From Spirochaetales bacterium (GTDB lineage: Bacteria; Spirochaetota; Spirochaetia; SZUA-6; DRHE01), in the NCBI GenBank assembly GCA_016930895.1, contig JAFGFV010000538.1, positions 1 through 7,380 on the forward strand: a DNA stretch of 7,380 nt, given 5' to 3'. Of the stretch, positions 1 to 7,135 are shown one piece after another. Both the position numbers and the translations under genes were made by a program. The notes under the pieces were generated by a model that saw only the letters and a list, made by a program, of their open reading frames with translations, was not told the origin of the DNA and did no database searches. The first letter of the stretch is position 1, and each line of letters opens with the position of its first letter.

Positions 1-1858
1 CCTTCTCGACGGCGGCGGGGTCCGTTTCTCGGTCTGGGCCCCCGGGCGCCGGTCGGCGGAGGTCGAGGTGCAGGCCGCGGCCTGGTCGGCGGGGCGCACG
101 TCCCGGGCACCCCTGGAGCGCGGCGAGCGGGGCTACTGGAGCGCCACCCTGCCCGGACTGCCCGCCGGGGCGCGCTACCAGTTCTTCCTGGACGGGGAGA
201 CCCTGCGACCCGACCCGGCCTCCCACTTCCAGCCCGAGGGCGTGCACGGCCCCTCCGAGGTGGTGGATCACGACGCCTTCGTCTGGAAGGAGGACGGGTG
301 GCCGGGACTGCCGACCGAGGAGATGGTCCTGTACGAGCTGCACGTCGGGACCTTCACCCCCGCGGGGACCTTCCAGGCAGCGATTGCCCGCCTGCCCGAG
401 CTCGCGGCCCTGGGCGTGAGCGCGCTGGAGCTCATGCCGGTGGCCGCGTTCCCGGGGGAGCGCAACTGGGGCTACGACGGAGTGTACCCGTACGCCGTGC
501 AGGCCTCCTACGGCGGCCCGGAGGGGCTGAAGGAGCTGGTGGCGGCCTGCCACCGCCAGGGTCTGGCCGTGGTCCTGGACGTGGTGTACAACCATCTCGG
601 TCCGGAGGGGAACTACCTTCGCGACTTCGGGCCCTACTTCACCGACCGCTACCGCACCCCCTGGGGGGAGGCGCTGAACTTTGACGGCCCCTGGAGCGAC
701 GAGGTGCGGGAGTATTTCATCGACAGCGCCCTGCACTGGTTCCGGCGCTACCACCTGGATGCCCTGCGCCTGGACGCCATCCACGCGATCTGCGACTTGA
801 GCGCCCGGCCGTTCCTCGCGGAGCTGCGCGAGCGCACCGCGGAGCTCTCCATGATCCTCGGGCGCCCCCTCAGCCTGATCGCCGAGAGCGATCTCAACGA
901 CTCCCGCTTCCTCCGGCCCGCGGCGGCCGGGGGGATCGGTCTGCACGCCCAGTGGTCCGATGACCTCCATCACGCCCTCCACGCCCTGCTGACCGGAGAG
1001 CGGGAGGGATACTACCGGGACTTCGGCTCCTTCGTCGATCTGGTGAAGGCGTACCGCGACCGCTTCGTGTACGACGGCCGCTACTCCGCCCACCGGAAGC
1101 GTCGCCACGGAAACCCCGCCGCCGACCTGCCCGCCGAGCGCTTCGTGGTCTTCAGCCAGAACCACGACCAGGTGGGCAACCGCCTGTTCGGGGAGCGCAG
1201 CTCGGCGCTCTTGCCGTTCGAGGCCCTGCGGCTGCTGGCCGCCTCGGTCCTGCTCTCCCCCTTCCTCCCCCTGCTGTTCATGGGAGAGGAATACGGGGAG
1301 CCCTCCCCCTTCCTGTATTTCGTGAGCCACACGGACCCGCAGCTCGTCGAAGCGGTGCGCCGGGGGCGGCGGCAGGAGTTCGCTGCCTTTGACTGGTCGC
1401 AGGAACCCCCGGACCCCCAGGACCCTGTCACCCGCGAGGCCAGCGTCCTGAGCTGGAAGCTGCGCGGCCGGGGGCGGCACCGGCAGCTCCTCGCGCTGTA
1501 CACCGAGCTGATCGCCCTGAGGCGGAGGCATCCGGCCCTGAGGCCCGGCGGAACCTGCGCCGTGGAGCCGGCCGGACCGCCGGGGGCGCGCGTCTTGGCG
1601 CTGCACCGCACCGCCTCGGGCGCGTCCGCCGAGGCGGCGACGGTGATTCTGGGGTTCGAGCCCGATCCCCGCAGCGCGGAGGTGCCCCTTTCCCCGGGGC
1701 GATGGGAGCTCCTGCTCGATTCGCAGGACGAGCGCTGGGCAGGCGAAAGCCGCGGCGGCTCCGGGCTGCCGTCCCGGATCGAGGTCCCCAAGGGGAAGGC
1801 AGTGCGCCTGACCCTGCCGGGATACGCTTTCGCGCTGTACGAACGAGGTGAACCATGA
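1..1858 (+). CDS. treZ: Maltooligosyl trehalose trehalohydrolase TreZ (5' partial)
   Basis: TreZ (GH13) hydrolyses the alpha-1,4 bond next to the terminal trehalose unit of maltooligosyl-trehalose, releasing trehalose in the cytoplasm. The frame is open from base 2 to the stop at 1856-1858 (618 codons visible). Translation from base 2 already reads GVRFSVWAP, the start of the N-terminal beta-sandwich (CBM48-like) domain of this family, so the true start lies a short way upstream of the window; the in-frame GTG at 68 would delete this motif. The TreZ-like ELHVGTFTPAGTF begins near 335. GH13 barrel motifs follow in order: DVVYNH (Asp codon 578), RLDAIH with the expected nucleophile Asp at codon 773-775, AESD with the acid/base Glu at 884-886, and QNHDQVGNR with the transition-state Asp at 1166-1168. 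EEYGEPSPFLYF lies near 1285-1322, and a C-terminal beta domain ends the protein. All catalytic residues are intact. The stop overlaps the next start (ATGA). Identification is confident; only the start is unseen. Confidence 0.96.
   Translation, partial: LLDGGGVRFSVWAPGRRSAEVEVQAAAWSAGRTSRAPLERGERGYWSATLPGLPAGARYQFFLDGETLRPDPASHFQPEGVHGPSEVVDHDAFVWKEDGWPGLPTEEMVLYELHVGTFTPAGTFQAAIARLPELAALGVSALELMPVAAFPGERNWGYDGVYPYAVQASYGGPEGLKELVAACHRQGLAVVLDVVYNHLGPEGNYLRDFGPYFTDRYRTPWGEALNFDGPWSDEVREYFIDSALHWFRRYHLDALRLDAIHAICDLSARPFLAELRERTAELSMILGRPLSLIAESDLNDSRFLRPAAAGGIGLHAQWSDDLHHALHALLTGEREGYYRDFGSFVDLVKAYRDRFVYDGRYSAHRKRRHGNPAADLPAERFVVFSQNHDQVGNRLFGERSSALLPFEALRLLAASVLLSPFLPLLFMGEEYGEPSPFLYFVSHTDPQLVEAVRRGRRQEFAAFDWSQEPPDPQDPVTREASVLSWKLRGRGRHRQLLALYTELIALRRRHPALRPGGTCAVEPAGPPGARVLALHRTASGASAEAATVILGFEPDPRSAEVPLSPGRWELLLDSQDERWAGESRGGSGLPSRIEVPKGKAVRLTLPGYAFALYERGEP
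1845..1850 (+). promoter_or_regulatory. Ribosome binding site of the GH57 gene, inside treZ
   Basis: GAGGTG lies four bases before the ATG at 1855, within the last codons of treZ. With the ATGA stop/start overlap, it supports the 1855 start and allows both direct initiation and coupling to treZ translation. The chosen start also gives MNRYLCIHAHFYQPP, with the first GH57 motif at residues 8-14, as expected for a full-length N-terminus. Confidence 0.7.
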
Positions 1859-4260
1859 ACCGCTACCTGTGCATTCACGCCCACTTCTACCAGCCTCCTC
1901 GGGAGAACCCGTGGCTGGAAGACGTAGAGCTCCAGGACTCCGCGTACCCTTACCACGACTGGAACGAACGGATTACCGCCGAGTGCTATGCGCCCAACAC
2001 CGCCTCCCGCATCCTGGGGCCGGAGCGGCGCATCATCAACATCGTCAACAACTACGCGTCCATCAGCTTCAACGTGGGTCCCACCCTCTGCTCCTGGCTC
2101 CAGCGCCGGGAGCCCGAAGTGTACGAGGCGATCCTGGAGGCGGACCGGCAAAGCCGCGAGCGCTTTTCCGGTCACGGGTCGGCGATCGCCCAGGTGTACA
2201 ACCACCTGATCATGCCCCTGGCGGGCGAGCGCGACCGCCGCACCCAGGTGCTGTGGGGGATTCGGGACTTCGAGCACCGCTTCGAGCGGCGCCCCGAAGG
2301 CATGTGGCTCTCGGAGACCGCCGTGGACCTGCCCACCCTGAGGATCCTGGCGCAAGAGGGAATCCGCTTCACGATCCTCGCGCCGAACCAGGCCCGACGG
2401 GTGCGCTCCCTCGGATCCGAGGAGTGGCGGGAGGTGGACGGCGCCCGCATCGATCCCCGGGTCCCGTACCTGTGCCGCCTGCCCGATGGGAGCTCGATCG
2501 CGCTGTTCTTCTACGATGGGCCCGTGTCACGGGAAATCGGCTTCGGAACGCTGTTGGCCAGCGGCGAAGAGTTCGCCGCCCGACTGACCGGGCTCTTCGA
2601 CGATCGCGATTCACCGCAGCTGGCACACGTGGCCACCGACGGCGAGACCTACGGGCACCATCGCCCCTTTGGCGACATGGCCCTGGCGTACTGCCTCTAT
2701 CACGTCCAGGAGCAGGAGCTGGCCAGGATCACGGTCTATGGGGAATACCTGGAGCTCCACCCGCCGGAGATGGAGGTCGAGATCCACGAGAACAGCTCCT
2801 GGAGCTGCGCCCACGGCGTGGAGCGCTGGCGGGCGGACTGCGGCTGCAGCTCCGGCATGCATCCCGGGTGGACCCAGCAGTGGCGCGCCCCCCTGCGCTC
2901 CGCCCTGGACTGGCTGCGGGACCAGTGCCTGGCCCCCTACGAGCAGCGGGCCGCCGGGCTGATGCGGGACCCCTGGGCGGCCCGGGACGCCTACATCGAG
3001 GTGGTCCTCGATCGCAGCGCAGAAACCCTGGAGCGCTTCTTCGATACGTGGGGCATCGGCGGGACGGAGGCCGCCGGGCGGGTGGAGGCGCTCAAGCTCC
3101 TGGAGCTGCAGCGCCACGCCATGCTCATGTACACCAGCTGCGGCTGGTTCTTCGACGAGATCTCCGGGATCGAATCCACCCAGGTGCTTCTCTACGCGGC
3201 CCGGGTCGTGCAGCTGGCCCGGGAGTGTTTCGGGATCGACCTCGAGGGCGAGCTGGTGGAACGCCTCCGGGAGGCGCCCAGCAACCTCCCGGACTACCGG
3301 GACGGAGGCGGGGTGTACGAGGCTCTGGTTCGCCCCGCCGAGGTCGACCTGCTGCGGGTGGGGGTGCACTACGCGGTCAGCTCCCTGCTCGAGGACTATG
3401 CGGAGGACGCCTCGATCTTCTGCTACCGCATCCATGGGGAGCGCAGCGAACGCACCACCGCCGGCAGGATGAGCCTGGCCACCGGAAGGGCCCGGGTGAT
3501 CTCGGAGGTTACCCTGGAGGAGCGTGCGGTGAGCTACGCCGTGCTGCACCTGGGGGGGCACATCATCAATGGCGGGGTGCGCCTGTTCGGCGGGGCGGAG
3601 CATTTCGACGAGCTGCAGCGGGACATCCGGGATGCCTTCCTGAAGAGCGACGTCCCCGAGGTCATCCGCCTGATGGACGAGCACTTCGGCAGCCACAGCT
3701 ACTCGATCTGGCACCTCTTCCGGGACGAGCGCCGGGCCTTCTTCTCCCGCATCCTCGCGTCGACCCTGGAGGGCGTCCGCCTCCAGTACCGCAGGATCTA
3801 CGAGGACAACTACGGGATCATGCAGGCCATGAGCGAAACCGGGGTGCCGATCCCCGCGGCCCTCCGCACTCCCCTCGAGTTCACCCTCAACCAGGACCTG
3901 CGGGAGCTCCTGGAGGGTGACCCGCCGCTACCGCCGCGCTTCCGCGAAATCCTGGCCGAGATGCGCCGCTGGGGGGTCAAGGTGGACACCGCGGCCCACG
4001 GTTTGGCTGCCTCACGGTTGGCCCGGCGCCTTCTGCGGGAGCTGGAGGCGGCCCCCCGGGAACGCGAGCTCCTCGAGCAGGCCATCGCGACCCTGGAGCT
4101 GCTGCGCACCCTGCCGGCGCCCCTCAATCTCTGGGAGGCCCAGAACAGCTACTTCCGGATCTCCCAGGAGCTCGCCCGGGAACCCTCCGCAGGGGAGGAC
4201 CGCTGGGCCGAAGGGTTCCGGCATCTCGGCGAGCTTCTGTCCGTGAGCGTGACTCCCTGA
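1855..4260 (+). CDS. GH57 glycoside hydrolase/glucanotransferase with DUF3536-like C-terminus
   Basis: This 801-residue cytoplasmic protein (no signal peptide or membrane segment) looks like a GH57 alpha-glucan-active enzyme. Visible GH57 motifs: region 1 HAHFYQP (residues 8-14); GMWLSE (149-154), whose E154 fits the catalytic nucleophile; and TDGETYGHH (261-269), whose D262 fits the acid/base. GH57 members are retaining amylases, 4-alpha-glucanotransferases, branching enzymes or amylopullulanases; known family chemistry does not say which applies here. A segment SSWSCAHGVERW...DCGC (314-331) follows, with C318, H320, C329 and C331. The rest, about residues 500-795, matches my recollection of DUF3536, a mostly helical region of unknown function that accompanies this GH57 subgroup. 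The gene overlaps treZ by 4 bases and treY by 1, so co-expression with trehalose synthesis is almost certain. I infer that it prepares linear maltodextrins for TreY, perhaps replacing a TreX/GlgX debranching enzyme or MalQ. GH57 assignment is strong; the exact reaction is not known. Confidence 0.88.
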   Translation: MNRYLCIHAHFYQPPRENPWLEDVELQDSAYPYHDWNERITAECYAPNTASRILGPERRIINIVNNYASISFNVGPTLCSWLQRREPEVYEAILEADRQSRERFSGHGSAIAQVYNHLIMPLAGERDRRTQVLWGIRDFEHRFERRPEGMWLSETAVDLPTLRILAQEGIRFTILAPNQARRVRSLGSEEWREVDGARIDPRVPYLCRLPDGSSIALFFYDGPVSREIGFGTLLASGEEFAARLTGLFDDRDSPQLAHVATDGETYGHHRPFGDMALAYCLYHVQEQELARITVYGEYLELHPPEMEVEIHENSSWSCAHGVERWRADCGCSSGMHPGWTQQWRAPLRSALDWLRDQCLAPYEQRAAGLMRDPWAARDAYIEVVLDRSAETLERFFDTWGIGGTEAAGRVEALKLLELQRHAMLMYTSCGWFFDEISGIESTQVLLYAARVVQLARECFGIDLEGELVERLREAPSNLPDYRDGGGVYEALVRPAEVDLLRVGVHYAVSSLLEDYAEDASIFCYRIHGERSERTTAGRMSLATGRARVISEVTLEERAVSYAVLHLGGHIINGGVRLFGGAEHFDELQRDIRDAFLKSDVPEVIRLMDEHFGSHSYSIWHLFRDERRAFFSRILASTLEGVRLQYRRIYEDNYGIMQAMSETGVPIPAALRTPLEFTLNQDLRELLEGDPPLPPRFREILAEMRRWGVKVDTAAHGLAASRLARRLLRELEAAPRERELLEQAIATLELLRTLPAPLNLWEAQNSYFRISQELAREPSAGEDRWAEGFRHLGELLSVSVTP

Positions 4261-4262
4261 TG
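4258..4262 (+). promoter_or_regulatory. TGATG stop/start coupling site between GH57 gene and treY
   Basis: The GH57 stop TGA (4258-4260) shares its last base with the treY ATG (4260-4262). No convincing Shine-Dalgarno sequence precedes this ATG; the nearest purine run, GTGAG at 4243-4247, is weak and far away. Translation of treY therefore probably depends on ribosomes terminating on the upstream gene. The start is supported by the encoded MRIPRATYRVQL, the usual TreY N-terminus. Confidence 0.65.
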
Positions 4263-7103
4263 CGCATCCCCAGGGCCACCTACCGCGTTCAGCTCACCCG
4301 GGACTTCCCCCTGCGGGCGGCCCGGGAGATCCTCCCGTACCTGGAGCGCCTGGGCGTGTCGGACCTGTACGTGTCCCCCATCCTGCAGGCCCGCCCAGGC
4401 AGCACCCATGGTTACGACGTGATCGACCCCCTGACGGTGAACCCGGAGCTGGGGGGCCGGGCGCAGCTGGACGGCCTTCTGGACGACCTCGCCGGCCGTG
4501 GGCTCGGCCTGCTGGTCGACATCGTCCCCAACCACATGGCCTTCGACGGAGGGAACCGCATGCTGGCGGACGTGCTGGAGAACGGCCCGGAGTCCCGCTA
4601 CTTCGGCTTCTTCGACGTGGAGTGGGACCACCCCTACGAGGGCATGAAGGGCCGCCTGCTGGCCCCCTTTCTCGGGGACTTCTACGGGACCTGCCTCGAG
4701 CGGGGGGAGCTGCGGCTGGTCTACGACCGGGAGGGCTTCTCCGTGAGCTACTACTCCCTGCGCCTGCCGCTGCGCATCGAGTCCTACACCCGGGTCCTGA
4801 CCCAGGGGCGAGCCGAGCTCCGCCGGCAGCTCGGCCGGGGGCACCCGGAGTACCTCAAGTACCTCGGCCTGCTGTACCTGCTGCGGCACCTGCCTCCGGG
4901 CAGCGATCCCGGGGAGCGCTACGACCAGATCGCCTTCGCCAAGAGCATGCTCTGGGAGCTGCACACCGGCAGCCCGGAAGTGCGCCGCGTCGTGGACACG
5001 AGCCTCGAGCACTTTAACGGCCGCCCGGAGGACCCGACGAGCTTCGACGACCTGGACGCTCTCCTGCAGGAGCAGCACTTCCGCCTGGCCTTCTGGAAGG
5101 TGGGCACGGAGGAGCTCAACTACCGCCGCTTCTTCAGCATCAACGAGCTGATCAGCCTGCGGGCCGAGGAAGAGGAGGTCTTCAACCACACCCATGCCCT
5201 GGTGCTGGAGCTGGCCGGGGGCAGTGGCGAGGTGCGCGTGGGCCTGCGGGTTGATCACGTGGACGGGCTCTACGACCCGCACCTCTACCTGAAACGCCTG
5301 CGGGAAAGGCTGCCCGAGGGGTTTATGGTGGTGGAGAAGATCCTCCAGGCGGGCGAGCGTCTGCCGGAGAGCTGGCCCGTGCAGGGAACCACGGGGTACG
5401 ACTTCCTGAACGTGGCCAACGGACTGTTCTGCAGCCGCCGCAACCGCCTCACCCTGGGCAGGATCTACCGCCGCTTCGCCGGGGGAGAGGTCTCCTTCCT
5501 CGGGCTGGTGGAAGAGAAGAAGCGCCTCATCGCCGAGAAGCACATGGTCGGAGACATCGACAACCTGGCCCGCCTGCTCAAGCGGCTGGCCGGCCGCTAC
5601 CGCTACGGCAGCGACTTCACCTTGCACGGCTTCAAGCGGGCCCTGGGCGAGATGCTGGCGCTGTTTCCGGTCTACCGAACCTACATCGCTCCCGGGCGTT
5701 CCAGCGACGCCGACTTGGCCCTGATCGCTGAGGTGGTCCGGCGGTCCAAGCAGAACCTGCCGGATTTCGTGCACGAGCTGGCTTTCATCGAGAAGGTCTT
5801 TGCCCTGCGCTTCGAAGCGGAGCTCCCGCCGGAGGAGCAGCGCCGGTGGCTCCAATTCATCCAGCGCTTCCAGCAGTTCACCGGGCCGCTCATGGCCAAG
5901 GGCCTGGAAGACACCGCCCTGTACGTGCACAACCGCCTGCTTTCCCTGAACGACGTGGGCGGAAACCCCGACAGGTTCGGAAGCTCGGCCATCGAGTTCC
6001 ACCACTTCAACCGGATCCGCGGCAGGGCCTGGCCGCACACCCTGAACGCCACGGCGACCCACGACACCAAGCGGGGCGAGGACGTGCGGGCCCGCCTCAA
6101 CGTGCTGTCGGAGCTCCCCCTGGAGTGGGAGCACCAGGTGGGAACCTGGCGGCGCCTGAACCGCCGGCACAGGGCGGCCGGTGTCGAGGCGCCGGACGGC
6201 AACGACGAGTACTTTCTCTATCAGACCCTGGTCGGCGCCTGGCCGTTCCGGGCCCAGGAGGTGCCGGAGTTCAAGTCCCGGCTCAAGGCCTACCTGATCA
6301 AGGCGGTCCGGGAAGCCAAGGTGCACACCGCCTGGCTGGCCCCGGACCAGGGCTACGAGCGGGGCTTTCTCGAGTTCGTGGAAGGAATGTTGGTGGGAGC
6401 GGAGGCTCCCTCGGACGGCGGGAGCGGCAGGAACCCCTTCCTGGAGCACCTCCTGCCCTTCCAGCGGCGGGTGGCCTGGTTCGGGATCCTGAACTCCCTG
6501 TCCCAGACCCTGCTCAAGATGACCTGCCCCGGGATCCCGGACTTCTACCAGGGAACGGAGCTGTGGGATCTGAGCCTGGTGGACCCGGACAACCGGCGGC
6601 CGGTGGACTACGTCCTGCGCGCCCGGCTGCTCGAGCGGATTCTGGCGGAGGGAGCCCGGGACCCAGAAGGGCTGATCCCGTCCCTGTTCGCGGCGCCGGA
6701 AGACGGAGCGGTCAAGCTGTACCTGATCCAGCGCATCCTCGGGGCCAGAAACCGGGAGCATGCGCTGTTCGCCTCCGGAGCCTACCGTCCCCTGCGGGTT
6801 CGAGGGGAGCGGAAGAACCACGTGGTGGCCTTTGCCCGCGCCCGGGGCCGCCGGACGGCCCTGGTGGCGGCCCCGCGCTTCTTCACCACCCTCGCTCCGG
6901 AACGCGAGCTGCCCCTCGGGGGCCGGGTGTGGGGCGATACCCGGATCGAGCTGCCGGAGTCACTTCATGCCGGCGGCTGGACCGACACGGTCTCGGGATG
7001 CGCCGTTGCGGGAGGCGCGACCCTGATGGCGGCGGAGCTGTTTGCCCGCTTTCCTGGGGCTCTTCTCCTTGACGACGGGCCCGGCGTGAATATACTAGAA
7101 TGA
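4260..7103 (+). CDS. treY: Maltooligosyl trehalose synthase TreY
   Basis: TreY (GH13) converts the reducing-end alpha-1,4 bond of maltodextrins into an alpha,alpha-1,1 bond, giving the maltooligosyl-trehalose that TreZ cleaves. The 947-residue protein starts with RATYRVQL (5-12), then LYVSPILQARPGSTHGYDV (36-54), typical of TreY. GH13 regions in order: DIVPNH (87-92); GLRVDHVDG (328-336) with nucleophile D332; VVEK (357-360) with acid/base E359; and ATHDTKRGEDVRAR (599-612) with transition-state D602. CPGIPDFYQGTELWD (756-770) and the VDPDNRRPVDY segment (774-784) are further hallmarks. All catalytic residues are present. At 947 residues it is longer than archaeal and actinobacterial TreY (roughly 720-780), the extra length falling partly between regions III and IV, as in other long proteobacterial-type forms. 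It is last in the treZ-GH57-treY unit and starts by stop/start overlap. Its final codons carry a promoter for the next gene. No terminator follows the stop. Confidence 0.97.
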   Translation: MRIPRATYRVQLTRDFPLRAAREILPYLERLGVSDLYVSPILQARPGSTHGYDVIDPLTVNPELGGRAQLDGLLDDLAGRGLGLLVDIVPNHMAFDGGNRMLADVLENGPESRYFGFFDVEWDHPYEGMKGRLLAPFLGDFYGTCLERGELRLVYDREGFSVSYYSLRLPLRIESYTRVLTQGRAELRRQLGRGHPEYLKYLGLLYLLRHLPPGSDPGERYDQIAFAKSMLWELHTGSPEVRRVVDTSLEHFNGRPEDPTSFDDLDALLQEQHFRLAFWKVGTEELNYRRFFSINELISLRAEEEEVFNHTHALVLELAGGSGEVRVGLRVDHVDGLYDPHLYLKRLRERLPEGFMVVEKILQAGERLPESWPVQGTTGYDFLNVANGLFCSRRNRLTLGRIYRRFAGGEVSFLGLVEEKKRLIAEKHMVGDIDNLARLLKRLAGRYRYGSDFTLHGFKRALGEMLALFPVYRTYIAPGRSSDADLALIAEVVRRSKQNLPDFVHELAFIEKVFALRFEAELPPEEQRRWLQFIQRFQQFTGPLMAKGLEDTALYVHNRLLSLNDVGGNPDRFGSSAIEFHHFNRIRGRAWPHTLNATATHDTKRGEDVRARLNVLSELPLEWEHQVGTWRRLNRRHRAAGVEAPDGNDEYFLYQTLVGAWPFRAQEVPEFKSRLKAYLIKAVREAKVHTAWLAPDQGYERGFLEFVEGMLVGAEAPSDGGSGRNPFLEHLLPFQRRVAWFGILNSLSQTLLKMTCPGIPDFYQGTELWDLSLVDPDNRRPVDYVLRARLLERILAEGARDPEGLIPSLFAAPEDGAVKLYLIQRILGARNREHALFASGAYRPLRVRGERKNHVVAFARARGRRTALVAAPRFFTTLAPERELPLGGRVWGDTRIELPESLHAGGWTDTVSGCAVAGGATLMAAELFARFPGALLLDDGPGVNILE
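7069..7096 (+). promoter_or_regulatory. Sigma70-type promoter for the ABC substrate-binding protein gene
   Basis: TTGACG at 7069-7074 (5/6 match to TTGACA) and TATACT at 7091-7096 (5/6 match to TATAAT) are separated by 16 bases, within the accepted 16-18 range. Both boxes lie inside the last dozen codons of treY. A TG pair at 7087-7088 sits one base further upstream than in a classical extended -10. The predicted transcription start is near 7102-7105, at the treY stop, giving a leader of about 30-34 bases. The AT-rich stretch from about 7087 to 7124 stands out sharply in this GC-rich window, which makes chance less likely. Prediction only. Confidence 0.7.
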
Positions 7104-7124
7104 AGTAGAGCAATTCTTTTACCA

Positions 7125-7130
7125 AGGAGG
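7125..7130 (+). promoter_or_regulatory. Consensus Shine-Dalgarno (AGGAGG) of the substrate-binding protein gene
   Basis: AGGAGG is a perfect match to the anti-Shine-Dalgarno core and ends five bases before the ATG at 7136. It is much stronger than the sites of the upstream trehalose genes, fitting the high expression usual for periplasmic binding proteins, and it fixes the start codon. Confidence 0.88.
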
Positions 7131-7135
7131 TCTCT

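Noticed and set aside
68..70. GTG as the start codon of treZ
   Set aside because: Starting here would remove the in-frame GVRFSVWAP motif encoded just upstream, which belongs to the family's N-terminal domain; the real start is outside the window.
1081..2355. A 424-codon - strand frame across the treZ/GH57 junction
   Set aside because: It lies antisense to two well-supported genes, has a low-complexity basic and proline-rich composition, and shows no recognisable domain or ribosome site.
2611..3714. A 367-codon - strand frame within the GH57 gene
   Set aside because: It is an antisense shadow with no domain motif; the sense frame carries conserved GH57 and DUF3536-like motifs throughout.
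1848..3920. A 690-codon + strand frame overlapping the GH57 gene
   Set aside because: Its translation is dominated by Arg, Gly, Pro and Ala, typical of an out-of-frame shadow of GC-rich coding DNA, and it contains no motif; the GH57 frame explains the region.
4149..6821. An 890-codon open frame on the - strand, antisense to treY
   Set aside because: It mirrors a strongly supported TreY with all catalytic motifs; high GC at third codon positions removes stops from the antisense frame. Its translation is rich in Gln, Val, His and Pro with no recognisable domain.
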